A stretch of DNA of 64,000 nucleotides from Micromonospora coerulea (GTDB taxonomy: Bacteria; Actinomycetota; Actinomycetes; Mycobacteriales; Micromonosporaceae), in contig NZ_JAEMUW010000009.1 of assembly GCF_016598485.1 (NCBI RefSeq), forward strand, positions 62,001-126,000, written 5' to 3'. Each line of letters opens with the position of its first letter. Position 1 is the stretch's first letter. The position numbers were made by a program, and so were the translations under genes. A model generated the notes under the pieces. The model made no database searches. It had not been told where the DNA came from and saw nothing but the letters and a program-made list of their open reading frames with translations. Positions 31,626 through 40,413 of the stretch are shown in pieces.

Positions 31626-32837
31626 GTGAAAAGCACCACGCTCACCGTCAGGTGGACGCCGTGGCGCTTCGTGACCGCGTTCGGTGTGGTCAGCCTGCTG
31701 TCGGACGTGGTGTACGAGGGCGCCCGCTCGGTCATCGGCCCCTACCTGGCCACCTTCGGCGCGTCCGCGACCCTCGTCGGGCTGGTCACCGGCGTAGGGG
31801 AGGCGTTCGCCCTGGCCGGGCGGCTGGGCACCGGACCCCTCGCCGACCGTACCCGGGCCTACTGGCCGCTCGTCCTGGTCGGCTACGCCGTGACCATGGT
31901 CGCCGTGCCCGCCCTCGGGCTGACCACCGCGCTGTGGCTGGCTGCGGCGCTGTTCATCGCGGAGCGTGCCGGCAAGGCGATCCGCGGCCCGGCCAGGGAT
32001 GTCATGATCTCTCACGCCGCTGCGGCAGTCGGCCGCGGCAAGGGCTTCGCCGTCCATGAGGCGCTCGACCAGGCCGGCGGCGTCGCCGGGCCGTTGCTGG
32101 TCGCCGCCGTACTGGCCGCCACCGCCCACAACTACCGGCCCGCGTTCCTCGCCCTGGCCGTACCCGCGGTGGCCGGGATGCTCGTGCTGCTGTGGCTACG
32201 CGCCGGCGTGCCGGATCCGGGTCGCTTCGAACCGGGCCCTCGACCCGGCGCGGCGCCCGCCCCGCCGAGCGGTCGGCTGCCCCGCGAGTTCTGGATCTAT
32301 CTGGCGTTCACGGTGCTGACCACGGCCGGCTACGCCACCTTCGGAGTGCTCAGCTTCCACCTCGCCACCCGCGACGTCGTACCGGTGGCGGTGGTCCCCG
32401 TCGTGTATGCCGGCGCGATGGGGGTCGACGCGCTCGCCGCGCTGGCCTCCGGGTGGCTGTACGACCGGGTCGGCGTCCGGGTGCTGGCCGCCGTACCCGT
32501 GCTGACCGCCCTGATCCCGCTGGCTGCCTTCACCACCACCCCGCTGATCGCGGTCGCCGGGGTCCTGGCCTGGGGCGCGGTGCTCGGCATCCAGGAATCC
32601 ACCATGCGTGCGACCATCGCCGACATCGTCCCCGCCGCGCGGCGGGGCACCGCGTACGGCATCTTCGCCGCCGGGTTGGGCGCGGCGACCCTGGTCGGCG
32701 GGCTGCTCACCGGAGCCCTCTACGACTACTCGCTCACCGCCGTGATCGTCACCGTGGCCGGGATCCAGGCCATCGCGCTGGCCATGTTCCTCACCACGGT
32801 TCGACCGGCCACGCAGGCCCGAGTTCTTCGCCGGTAA
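31626..32837 (+). CDS. MFS transporter
   Basis: This 403-residue protein has 12 hydrophobic segments and the loop motif LGTGPLADRTRAYWPLV between helices 2 and 3. Conserved stretches VVSLLSDVVYEGARSVIGPYLATFGAS and ERAGKAIRGPARDVMISHA match a family of MFS proteins seen across actinomycetes and related to UMF23-type permeases. The substrate is unknown. The start is probably the GTG at 31626; a GTG is the only start close to the hydrophobic N-terminus. No regulator is adjacent. Confidence 0.87.
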   Translation: MKSTTLTVRWTPWRFVTAFGVVSLLSDVVYEGARSVIGPYLATFGASATLVGLVTGVGEAFALAGRLGTGPLADRTRAYWPLVLVGYAVTMVAVPALGLTTALWLAAALFIAERAGKAIRGPARDVMISHAAAAVGRGKGFAVHEALDQAGGVAGPLLVAAVLAATAHNYRPAFLALAVPAVAGMLVLLWLRAGVPDPGRFEPGPRPGAAPAPPSGRLPREFWIYLAFTVLTTAGYATFGVLSFHLATRDVVPVAVVPVVYAGAMGVDALAALASGWLYDRVGVRVLAAVPVLTALIPLAAFTTTPLIAVAGVLAWGAVLGIQESTMRATIADIVPAARRGTAYGIFAAGLGAATLVGGLLTGALYDYSLTAVIVTVAGIQAIALAMFLTTVRPATQARVLRR

Positions 32838-33011
32838 TCTGCCGGATCGTCTGTGAGCGGCCGAGGAGTTCCGGCCCGCCGTCGGCCTCAGGCAGTCACG
32901 GCCACGTCGCACGGCCTCCCACAGGCGCCGTTTTGCCAGACAGCGCTCGGGTAAGCGGCGCTCGTCGGCTCAGGAGTGGAGACGCGACGCAGGGTCCGGG
33001 AGGGAGAACCC

Positions 33012-33404
33012 GTGAACTACGCCGAGTTTCTCGAAGCGGTGGGGAAGCGGGCGGGAATGCCGGTGACGGAGGCGGCGAACGTCATCCGAGCCACGCTCAC
33101 GACGCTGACGGAACGGATCAGTGGCGGCGAGGCCCGCGACCTGGCCACGCAGCTCCCCGAGGAGTTCCGGGGGTACCTGCACAAGGAAGTGGACTTCGCC
33201 GAACAGCTCGACCTCGTGGAGTTCCTCAATGAGGTACGGGCGCACGCGGGAGTGGATGACCAGCGGACCGCTGAGGGCGCCCGCGCGGTACTGATCACCC
33301 TGCGCGAGGCGGTGAGTGCCGATGAACTCGAGAACCTGGAAGCCGAGCTGCCGAAGGACATCCGGCAGCTCCTTTACCCGGTTGGCCGCGGAGTCGGGGC
33401 ATGA
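33012..33404 (+). CDS. DUF2267 protein
   Basis: This 130-residue helical protein matches DUF2267: YAEFLEAVGKRAGMPVTEAANVIRATLTTLTERISGGEARDLATQLP, then a repeated half ARAVLITLREAVSADELENLEAELPKDIRQLLY. The two halves resemble each other, so the fold is probably a duplicated helical bundle. Function unknown. The GTG at 33012 follows GGGAGGGAG. Confidence 0.9.
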   Translation: MNYAEFLEAVGKRAGMPVTEAANVIRATLTTLTERISGGEARDLATQLPEEFRGYLHKEVDFAEQLDLVEFLNEVRAHAGVDDQRTAEGARAVLITLREAVSADELENLEAELPKDIRQLLYPVGRGVGA

Positions 33405-33488
33405 TCCGGCCAGGTCCGACGCGTTGGCCCCGGGCGGTGCTGGTCGGGGCAGGCGTTGGTCGCCGGTCGTTTCGGGTACGCGGAGTAA

Positions 33489-34235
33489 ATGGCTGAGCTG
33501 CTTGAGGACGGGGACATCTACTTCCTCTACCGGCCCCGCGTCGAGGAGGAGCACGTCGACTCCCTGGACGAGGTGCAGCGGCTGTTGGTGGTGATGCACC
33601 CGTGGCAGGGGCGGCACCTGCGGATGCTCGTGGTCGGGCGCAAACGGCTGCCCGACATCGACGAGCACAACCGGTTCTGGGCGTTCGTCGACGAGGTGGT
33701 GGACCGGCCCGAGCAGTTGCACGAGGCACTGCAGGCACGCAGGTACGCCACGAAGACCCGCGCCGAACGGGAGCAGCCCCCGGCCCGGCCCGCGGCGGAG
33801 GGCGCTTACGTGATCGCGCGACATGACGACCACACCCATCTCGCGTACGAACTCGAACTCCCGACCCGGCCCGGCGAGGCGCAGCACGACCTCGGCATCG
33901 AGTCGGAGGCGAGTTACATCGTCACGGTGAAGAACCCGCAGGCGCCCTCCCCACCGGGCGTCGGTCTGCGTGGTTCCCAAAAGGTCAAGCTGCCCGCTCC
34001 ACTGCAGAAAACCTTCCACGGTCGACGCTTCGCCCCGCTCGACCCGCCCGGCTTCCTCGACCACCCCGGGACCGAGATCCTGCTGATCGGCGCGGCCCAC
34101 GACGCCTCCGAGGAGTTGTGCATCGACCTGGACGCGGAGGTTGAGCGAGCGGACCGGAGCACCATCTTCGGGGATCTGCGGATCGGGCGTCGGGAGCGCC
34201 CGATCGCTCCGCTCTTCGAGGGCGAATGGGCCTGA
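33489..34235 (+). CDS. Conserved hypothetical protein
   Basis: This 248-residue soluble protein falls into two parts. Residues 1-95 read IYFLYRPRVEEEHVDSLDEVQRLLVVMHPW, then MLVVGRKRLPDIDEHNRFWAFVDEVVD, a pattern I know from widespread conserved proteins without assigned function. Residues about 105-248 begin AYVIARHDDHTHLAYELELP and look like a second beta-rich domain ending GRRERPIAPLFEGEWA. No catalytic motif, signal or membrane segment is visible. It lies 84 bases after the DUF2267 gene and could be cotranscribed. Confidence 0.8.
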   Translation: MAELLEDGDIYFLYRPRVEEEHVDSLDEVQRLLVVMHPWQGRHLRMLVVGRKRLPDIDEHNRFWAFVDEVVDRPEQLHEALQARRYATKTRAEREQPPARPAAEGAYVIARHDDHTHLAYELELPTRPGEAQHDLGIESEASYIVTVKNPQAPSPPGVGLRGSQKVKLPAPLQKTFHGRRFAPLDPPGFLDHPGTEILLIGAAHDASEELCIDLDAEVERADRSTIFGDLRIGRRERPIAPLFEGEWA

Positions 34236-34268
34236 CCCGTGCAGGTGTGACGGGCTAGACCCGCATCC

Positions 34269-35531
34269 TCACTGTCCGGCGTTGCCGGCCAGGCCGTGCA
34301 CGCCGACGAGACCGGGGACAGCGACGCGGCCCAGCTCGGCGCCGGTGCCGGGATCGTGCCAGCTCACGCCATCGTTCTGACCCACGTAGAGGCGTCTGCC
34401 GTCGCGGCTCAGCACCAGGCCGGACACGGGTTCCCGGACCCGCCAGTCAGCCGTGCGGCCGAGGCGCGTGAGGTCCATCGCCCGTACCACCGTGGCGGCG
34501 CCGATGAAGAGGCGGTCGGTGTCGGCGGCGGCGTGTGCGGTGCCGGCGCCCCTGGACTGCGGGGCTGTCCGACGTACGGTCAGCTCCTCAGTGTCGATCT
34601 CGGCGACGGTGCCCGACGTGACGTCGGCGACGAAGAGCCGACCTCCGTCGGGGCTGATCGTCATGGCGTGGCCGTTCGCGGCAGCCTGACCGAACGGGTG
34701 CGGCAGGTCGATGCAGTACGCCCATCGCTCGTTGACGCTCAGCGTGTGGACGAACGCGTGCACGTTGCCCGGCCGCCCGCTGACCAGGTTACGGGTGTGC
34801 TGGTGGTCCGGCTGGTGGGTGTAGAGCGTGTAGAGGGTGGTGAAATCCGGCGCGAGCACGGCCTGGCGTCCGTCGCCGCGCATCTCCTCCTCGGCGCCGG
34901 GCGGCACCGGCGTCTTGGTGCGGGTGTAGAGCGGGCCCGGCGTCCTGGTGGCGAGATCGACGACGCGGACCCGGTAGCGGTCCGGTGCCGTCGCCGGGAG
35001 CCACTCGAGGACGAAGAGCCCGGTGAGATCTCCGGTGAACGTCTCCGGCACGAAGTTGCCCCGCAACTCCAGCCGGTGCTGGACGCCGGTGACGTCGGCG
35101 ATCAGCACGGGGGTCACGTCCCGCCCCTCCGGGCGCCCCTTGGTGGCATTCACCTCGTTCGCCGTAAAGGCCACCGTCGTACCGCTGACCGAGACGGCCT
35201 GCGGCACCCAGTGTCCGGGCAGCTTGATCCGAGTGGAGGTGCCGCCCGTGGCGGTGTCGATCCGCCAGAAGGCGGTGTCGGCGCCCTCGGGCGCGGTCGC
35301 GTAGATCGCCCGCCCGTCGGCGGTGGCGAGCGAACGCGGGATGGTCTGCCGGTCCGCACCGCGCAGTACGCCGAGCCCGTCGTCGACCTCGACGAGCAGT
35401 GCGTCGGGGATCGTGACGGCACGGGCCTGGTTCGGGCGCCGAACTGGATCGCAGCCGACCAACGCTGCGGTGCCCGCACCGGCGAGCACGGTCAGAACCG
35501 TGCGACGCGAGATCCTTGTGGTTGCCATCAT
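34269..35531 (-). CDS. Lipoprotein with beta-propeller repeats
   Basis: This 420-residue exported protein begins with a signal with Arg-Arg pair and lipobox (TRISRRTVLTVLAGAGTAALVGC). The mature part has repeated propeller blades typical of YVTN/WD-like proteins: VSVSGTTVAFTANEV, MTISPDGGRLFVADVTSGTVAEIDTE, LVLSRDGRRLYVGQNDGVSWHD. It may bind or monitor an envelope component. The start is the ATG at 35531 (or 35528, as two ATGs are adjacent). The gene is divergent from the ECF sigma operon, with only 70 bases between, so control could be shared. Confidence 0.85.
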   Translation of the reverse strand: MMATTRISRRTVLTVLAGAGTAALVGCDPVRRPNQARAVTIPDALLVEVDDGLGVLRGADRQTIPRSLATADGRAIYATAPEGADTAFWRIDTATGGTSTRIKLPGHWVPQAVSVSGTTVAFTANEVNATKGRPEGRDVTPVLIADVTGVQHRLELRGNFVPETFTGDLTGLFVLEWLPATAPDRYRVRVVDLATRTPGPLYTRTKTPVPPGAEEEMRGDGRQAVLAPDFTTLYTLYTHQPDHQHTRNLVSGRPGNVHAFVHTLSVNERWAYCIDLPHPFGQAAANGHAMTISPDGGRLFVADVTSGTVAEIDTEELTVRRTAPQSRGAGTAHAAADTDRLFIGAATVVRAMDLTRLGRTADWRVREPVSGLVLSRDGRRLYVGQNDGVSWHDPGTGAELGRVAVPGLVGVHGLAGNAGQ

Positions 35532-35602
35532 GCCCCGGTGACACCGCCACACCCGCCGAGGTTCCACGCGGCGCCTGGAACCCACACCGGGCGGGCGGTG
35601 TC

Positions 35603-36184
35603 ATGAGGGTGATCCCACCGGAGGTTCCACTGGACGACGAAGAGCTCGTCACCCGCGCGCGGGCCGGTGACCTGGGGGCGTACGACCTCCTGGTCGCCCG
35701 GCACACCGCGTCCGCCTACCGGACCGCGGTGCTGCTCGGCGCGGGTTCGGATGCGGAGGACGTCATCCAGGAGGCGTTCGTGAAGGGATACCGCAAGCTG
35801 TCCCGCTATCGGGCAGAGTCGTCCTTCCGCTCGTGGCTCCTCGCGATCGTCGCCAACGAGACCCGCAACCTGCACCGCTCACGCAGCCGACGGGACGGAC
35901 TCGTCCTGCGGGCCGCGGCGGCGAACCCGGAGTCGGAGATGACCGAGGACGGTGCGGTGGGCGGCGTGCTCGCCGCCGAGCGCCGGGCCACGCTGGTGCG
36001 GGCCCTGCGGTCGCTGCCGGTGAAGGACCGTGAGGTGATCGTGTGCCGGTTCCTCCTTGATCTCAGCGAGGAGGAGACCGTGACGATGCTGGGCTGGCCC
36101 CGAGGCACGGTGAAGTCGCGGACGTCCCGAGCGCTGGTGAAGCTCCGCGGCCTGCTCGACCGCGAGGGGGTGTGCCGTGGATGA
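35603..36184 (+). CDS. ECF-type RNA polymerase sigma factor
   Basis: This 193-residue protein has both domains of a sigma-70 ECF factor: region 2 with LVARHTASAYRTAVLLGAGSDAEDVIQEAFVKGY and SFRSWLLAIVANETRN, and region 4 with LPVKDREVIVCRFLLDLSEEETVTMLGWPRGTVKSRTSRAL. It directs RNA polymerase to stress promoters when released from its anti-sigma. It overlaps the next gene by eight bases, so the two are translated together. Confidence 0.93.
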   Translation: MRVIPPEVPLDDEELVTRARAGDLGAYDLLVARHTASAYRTAVLLGAGSDAEDVIQEAFVKGYRKLSRYRAESSFRSWLLAIVANETRNLHRSRSRRDGLVLRAAAANPESEMTEDGAVGGVLAAERRATLVRALRSLPVKDREVIVCRFLLDLSEEETVTMLGWPRGTVKSRTSRALVKLRGLLDREGVCRG

Positions 36185-36896
36185 CCTCGAACGGGAGTTG
36201 CGTGACCTCGCCGAGTGGCTCGAGACACCCGACGCGCCCGACGTGACCGACGACGTACGCGCCCGACTGGCCGCGCCCGCGCGGTGGCGACGCCGGTGGC
36301 GCTACTACCTCGCCGTGGCACTCGTCGCCGTGCTCGTCGCGGTGCTGCCGCCGGGGCGGGCCGCCCTCGCCGACGCCGTGGCGGGGCTGCTGCGCTTCTC
36401 CGGAATCATCATCGACACGTCGTCGGCGCCGGTCCCGCCCACCGGCAGTCCGTCGCCGCTGCCGTCGCAGCGGCCCGCCTCCCTCCACGAGGCGCAGGGG
36501 ATGCTCCGCTTCCCGATCCGCCTCCCGGCGAAGCTGGGCCCGCCCGAGCAGGTGCTGGTCGCCGACGTCGATGGCACGGGCGCCTACCGGGTGGTCACCC
36601 TGCTCTACCGCGGGGGTGCGCTGCGCCTCGATGCCTTCGACGGTCGCCTCGATCCGGTCTTCCAGAAGCAGGCCGCCGGGCCGGGCGTGGAGTGGGTCCA
36701 GGTCGACGGTGGCTTCGCGGTCTGGATCGGCGGCCCGCACGCGCTGGCCTACGTGGATCGGGCGGGCACGGTCCACGTGGAGACCGCGCGGCTCGCCGCC
36801 TCGACCCTGATCTGGGAGGAGGCGGGCGTGAGCTACCGGCTGGAAGGCGACCTCACCAAGGGCGAGGCGATCGAGATCGCGAACTCGCTGAGTTGA
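36177..36896 (+). CDS. Membrane-anchored anti-sigma-like protein
   Basis: This 239-residue protein has a short acidic cytoplasmic N-terminus (DDLERELRDLAEWLETPDAPDVTDDVRARLAA), one transmembrane helix near residues 43-60 (YYLAVALVAVLVAVLPPG), then an extracytoplasmic domain with a Pro/Ser linker and an alpha/beta part. The arrangement, position and overlap with the ECF gene point to an anti-sigma factor that senses an envelope signal. A zinc-type HxxxCxxC motif is absent, so it belongs to another class. The GTG start is at 36177. Confidence 0.8.
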   Translation: MDDLERELRDLAEWLETPDAPDVTDDVRARLAAPARWRRRWRYYLAVALVAVLVAVLPPGRAALADAVAGLLRFSGIIIDTSSAPVPPTGSPSPLPSQRPASLHEAQGMLRFPIRLPAKLGPPEQVLVADVDGTGAYRVVTLLYRGGALRLDAFDGRLDPVFQKQAAGPGVEWVQVDGGFAVWIGGPHALAYVDRAGTVHVETARLAASTLIWEEAGVSYRLEGDLTKGEAIEIANSLS

Positions 36897-37029
36897 GGGA
36901 GGGACGGTGAGTGCTCTCGGGGTGACAGTCGAGCCGGCAGGTCCGGGGAACCCGGAGGGCCCGACCGGTGTCCTGATGGTGCGAGGCACGAGTCATCGGC
37001 GGGCGCGGCGTTTGTCCGGAGGGCGCGAG

Positions 37030-37554
37030 ATGGGTTCATGGGGCAGGGTGTTGCTGGGGTCGGCGGTCCTGCTGGCCGGGTGCACGACCACGGGGCGGTC
37101 AGCCACGCCGGCCGGCGCTGCGGGCACCACGGCCCCGGCGAGCCCGCCGGCGAGCGCCGCGTCGGGCTGCGGCTCACGGGTCGAGACGGGTGTCCTGCCT
37201 GACTGGGCGGACGCCGGGTTCAGCCGGGAGGCCCGGATCCCGCACGTCTTCGGCGCGGAGGGGGACATCGTCGCGGTGCTGTTCGGTCACCCGCTGGCGC
37301 TGGGCCGGGACGAGGGGCCCGCCAACAAGATCCTCTGGGTCGCGAAGCCTGCGGTGACGTCGTCCGAGACGGCGTCGCCCGCCACCCTGGCGATCACCGC
37401 GACGCTGCAGGGGACCGACACGCGGGTGACCCGGGAGGTTCCCGGCGGCCCCGGCCCGTCGATCATCGACATGCCGCGGGCCGGGTGCTGGCACCTCGAA
37501 CTCCACTGGTCGGGGCACACCGACACCATGGACCTCGTCTACGCCGAGGGCTAG
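37030..37554 (+). CDS. Small lipoprotein of unknown function
   Basis: This 174-residue protein has a lipoprotein signal with lipobox LLAGC at about residue 18 followed by a Thr/Ala/Pro linker. Its mature domain has two cysteines (SGCGSRVETG and RAGCWHLELHW) that could form a disulfide, and the stretch IVAVLFGHPLAL. It starts at the ATG at 37030 with GGAGG ten bases upstream. It is downstream of the sigma/anti-sigma pair and probably in the same operon, so it may belong to the envelope response. Confidence 0.8.
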   Translation: MGSWGRVLLGSAVLLAGCTTTGRSATPAGAAGTTAPASPPASAASGCGSRVETGVLPDWADAGFSREARIPHVFGAEGDIVAVLFGHPLALGRDEGPANKILWVAKPAVTSSETASPATLAITATLQGTDTRVTREVPGGPGPSIIDMPRAGCWHLELHWSGHTDTMDLVYAEG

Positions 37555-37662
37555 CGTAACGCCCAGCACCGTTTTGACGGCGTGGCGACGTGAGACGTGG
37601 AGAGCCTACGGCGGTAACCGATGATGCTGGCGACCCGTGGGCGTCGGACGCCCGGAGTTCGG

Positions 37663-38082
37663 CTACTCGAGATCGATCGGCCGGTCGACCAGGGCGGCCA
37701 GCCGCTTCGGCGCCAGGACGCAGTAGCTCTCCGTGAGCAGTTCGGCGACCTCGTCCCAGTCGACCCCGTCGTCGAGCACCATGCCAACGACGTCGGCGCC
37801 CCAGTCCGGCTTGAAGAACGGGTGGCCGCTGGCGATCAGCCCGGCGATCTCGTCGCCGGGCGACCGGAACGTCAGCACGCAGATCGGCTGGTCGGTCGTG
37901 GCAGCTCGGGCGTAGGCCGCCTGATGGTCGGGGTCGACCGTGAGCACGTGGGCGAACGTGCGTTTGCGGATCCGCCAGCGCGTGCCCACCCACGCCGGCT
38001 CCTCGTAGGTCTCCGGCAGCCCGAGGCAGACGGGCCGGAGCCGGTGAAGGATCTCGGGTGGGACGTCCCCAGGGCCAGTCAT
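37663..38082 (-). CDS. MmcQ/YjbR family DNA-binding-like protein
   Basis: This 139-residue protein fits the MmcQ/YjbR (DUF419) fold: LRPVCLGLPETYEEPAWVGTRWRIRKRTFAHVL, then VLTFRSPGDEIAGLIASGHPFFKPDWGADVVGMVLD, then DWDEVAELLTESYCVLAPKRLAAL. The family has a CyaY-like fold and is often called DNA-binding, but its task is unclear. The ATG at 38082 is the best start. The long reverse frame beyond it is a shadow of the next gene. Confidence 0.9.
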   Translation of the reverse strand: MTGPGDVPPEILHRLRPVCLGLPETYEEPAWVGTRWRIRKRTFAHVLTVDPDHQAAYARAATTDQPICVLTFRSPGDEIAGLIASGHPFFKPDWGADVVGMVLDDGVDWDEVAELLTESYCVLAPKRLAALVDRPIDLE

Positions 38083-38220
38083 GTGCGGGACGCTATCCGG
38101 CCCCTCGGACAGGGCGGCGACGTCGATTCGTCGTACCGGGGGAGTACGACTGGCGGAGACCGATGAGTATCGGCGCGGTGGACGGTCTACCCAAGGGAAA
38201 CGAGTGGAGAGGATGAGGGC

Positions 38221-39336
38221 ATGAGCGGCGTACGGGTGCTGGTAGGCACGCGCAAGGGCGCGTTCACGTTGACGTCGGACGGCAGGCGCGGCGACTGGAC
38301 GGTCGACGGGCCTCATTTCGGCGGCTGGGAGATCTACCACCTGACCGGGTCGCCGGCCGACCCGAACCGGCTCTACGCGTCCCAGTCCGGCGGCTGGTTC
38401 GGGCAGTTGATCCAGCGCTCGGACGATGGCGGCAAAAACTGGACCACCGTCGGCAATGACTTCGCCTACTCGGGCGAGGTCGGCGAGCACCTGTGGTACG
38501 ACGGCACCCCACGCCCGTGGGAGTTCAAGCGCGTCTGGCACCTCGAGCCGTCCCGCGACGACCCCGACACGGTGTACGCGGGTGCGGAGGACGCCGCCCT
38601 CTACGTCACCACCGACGGCGGTCAGAAGTGGACGGAGCTCACCGCCCTTCGTACCCACCCGACCGGGCCGTCGTGGCAGCCCGGCGCCGGCGGCATGTGC
38701 CTGCACACGATCATCCTGGACCCGGTGAACAAGGACCGGATCTACGTCGCCATCTCGGCGGCGGGCGCGTTCCGTAGCGACGACGCCGGCGCCAGCTGGC
38801 TGCCGATCAACAAGGGTCTGCGCTCCGGGGAGATCCCCGACCAGGACTCCGAGGTCGGCCACTGCGTGCACCACATCACCCAGCACCCGGCCCGGCCGGA
38901 CACGCTGTTCATGCAGAAGCACTGGGACGTCATGCGCAGCGACGACGCCGGTGCGAACTGGCGTGAGGTCAGCGGCAACCTGCCGTCGGACTTCGGGTTC
39001 CCGATCGCTGTGCATGCGCACGAGCCGGAGACCGTCTACGTCGTGCCGATCAAGAGCGACTCCGAGCACTTCCCGCCCGAGGGCAAGCTGCGCGTCTACC
39101 GCAGCCGCACCGGTGGCGACGACTGGGAGCCGTTGACCAAGGGCCTGCCGCAGTCCGACTGCTATGTCAACGTGTACCGGGACGCGATGGCGGTCGACAC
39201 GCTCGACCCGTGCGGGATCTACTTCGGCACCACCGGTGGCCAGGTCTACCACTCGGCCGACGGAGGCGACAGCTGGGCGCCGATCGTCCGGGACCTGCCG
39301 GCCGTGCTGTCCGTGGAAGCCCAGGTGCTGCCGTGA
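38221..39336 (+). CDS. BNR/sialidase-type beta-propeller protein
   Basis: This 371-residue protein has several BNR (Asp-box) repeats of the type SxDDGGxx[52 protein letters not shown] and [13 protein letters not shown], which build a propeller of the sialidase/Vps10 class. No signal peptide is seen, so it is probably cytoplasmic. The catalytic Arg triad of sialidases cannot be identified, so glycosidase activity is doubtful. Its stop overlaps the start of a MoaD-like gene, a conserved pairing that hints at a joint function. Confidence 0.88.
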   Translation: MSGVRVLVGTRKGAFTLTSDGRRGDWTVDGPHFGGWEIYHLTGSPADPNRLYASQSGGWFGQLIQRSDDGGKNWTTVGNDFAYSGEVGEHLWYDGTPRPWEFKRVWHLEPSRDDPDTVYAGAEDAALYVTTDGGQKWTELTALRTHPTGPSWQPGAGGMCLHTIILDPVNKDRIYVAISAAGAFRSDDAGASWLPINKGLRSGEIPDQDSEVGHCVHHITQHPARPDTLFMQKHWDVMRSDDAGANWREVSGNLPSDFGFPIAVHAHEPETVYVVPIKSDSEHFPPEGKLRVYRSRTGGDDWEPLTKGLPQSDCYVNVYRDAMAVDTLDPCGIYFGTTGGQVYHSADGGDSWAPIVRDLPAVLSVEAQVLP

Positions 39337-39641
39337 TCCGGGTCGTCCTCCCGGCCCACCTGAAGAACCTGGCTCACGTCACCGGCCAGGTAACGCTCGA
39401 GGTGACCGGTTCGCATGCCGGGCCGGTCACCCAGCGCCTGGTGTTGGACACCCTCGAGGCGCGATATCCGATGCTGCTCGGCACGATCCGCGACCGCCAC
39501 AGCGGCAAGCGTCGCGCGTTCGTCCGCTTCTATGCATGCGAGGAGGACCTGTCCAACGAGTCGCCCGACGCGCCACTGCCCGAGCGGGTCGTCGCCGGCG
39601 AGGAACCGTTCATCATCCTCGGAGCGATGGCCGGGGGGTAG
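39333..39641 (+). CDS. MoaD/ThiS-like ubiquitin-fold protein with C-terminal Gly-Gly
   Basis: This 102-residue protein starts at a GTG inside the stop of the propeller gene. It begins [23 protein letters not shown] and has the beta-grasp pattern with [15 protein letters not shown], ending ILGAMAGG. The terminal Gly-Gly is the hallmark of sulfur carriers and ubiquitin-like modifiers that are adenylated by E1-like enzymes. No E1/MoeB gene lies nearby, so it must use one encoded elsewhere, if it is activated at all. Confidence 0.85.
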   Translation: MIRVVLPAHLKNLAHVTGQVTLEVTGSHAGPVTQRLVLDTLEARYPMLLGTIRDRHSGKRRAFVRFYACEEDLSNESPDAPLPERVVAGEEPFIILGAMAGG

Positions 39642-39734
39642 GCAGGCAGTCGGCGATTGGCGTTCGAGGGGCTTGGCCGCAGAGTAGGGCGTGATCCGAG
39701 CCGTTCCCTGGCCCGGCGGCGGTCGGCTGGCGCT

Positions 39735-39956
39735 CGGACCACGGTCACAACGTGCTGTTGGAGGACCAGGCTAGGGACGTGGTCGTCTGACCATGTTTCT
39801 TGACTCAGGGTGGCCAACCGGCGGGCATCGCCTTTTGTCCATGAAAGCGGGCGGCAAAGAAGGCCAAGCAGGCGGACAAACCTTCCGCGATCCCGCCAAC
39901 TGGCCACTGAGAGAACCTACGGCCGCCGCTCGCGGAACCGACGTTGACGTGGCGGT
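39735..39956 (+). repeat. Decayed second copy of the small Lys-rich protein repeat
   Basis: From 39735 the sequence follows 23476 onward, including the TCTTGACTCAGGGTGG leader, up to TGTCCATG. It then jumps to the position equal to 23728, so the start and first 20 or so codons of the small gene are missing. The remaining frame still reads KRAAKKAKQADKPSAIPPTGH before a stop, but the ATG at 39841 is in another frame. The right arm of the hairpin is also lost. It is a pseudogene copy. Confidence 0.7.
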
Positions 39957-39981
39957 GAGGACTTGGAGCGGCCCGGGCTGA

Positions 39982-40260
39982 TCAGCCAGTTGTGAGCCGG
40001 TCGAGGGTTCCCTGCTTGGGGCTGGCCATGATCGATGTGGCTGCCGGATGCTGGTCCGGGCCGAAGCCGATGGTGGAGGCGAGGCGCCCGTCGGCGGTGA
40101 GCAGCCCGGCCAGCTGCGCGCCGTCGCCGGCCAGGTGCACCACCGCGGGTACGCCGTCCGGCGCGACCGCCCGGACCTGGCCGCTGAGGTCACCGGTGTA
40201 GTCGGTGTAGTCCACAGCCTCGGCAGCGCCCAACTGTCGTACCAAGTCGGTGGCGGCACC
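39982..40260 (-). pseudogene. Fragment of a zinc-type alcohol dehydrogenase/quinone reductase gene
   Basis: The minus-strand frame reads LVRQLGAAEAVDYTDYTGDLSGQVRAVAPDGVPAVVHLAGDGAQLAGLL, then a strand GRLASTIGFGPDQ, which matches the C-terminal part of the nucleotide-binding domain of NADP-dependent medium-chain dehydrogenases. The Rossmann glycine motif, the catalytic domain and a start codon are all missing, and the sequence preceding it does not continue the family. It is a remnant. Confidence 0.6.
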
Positions 40261-40413
40261 GGGGCGAGCGCCGGTTCCCTTCTCGAAACGGCTGTCCTGA
40301 TTGCAGACCCGGCGCCCCATCGCGTCGACGCCGTGGCGCCGGGCCTGGAACTGGTGAACCCCGGTACCGTTGACGTCTTGGGTCTCGTTCCGGCTGGTAA
40401 GGAAGCGCCTGCG

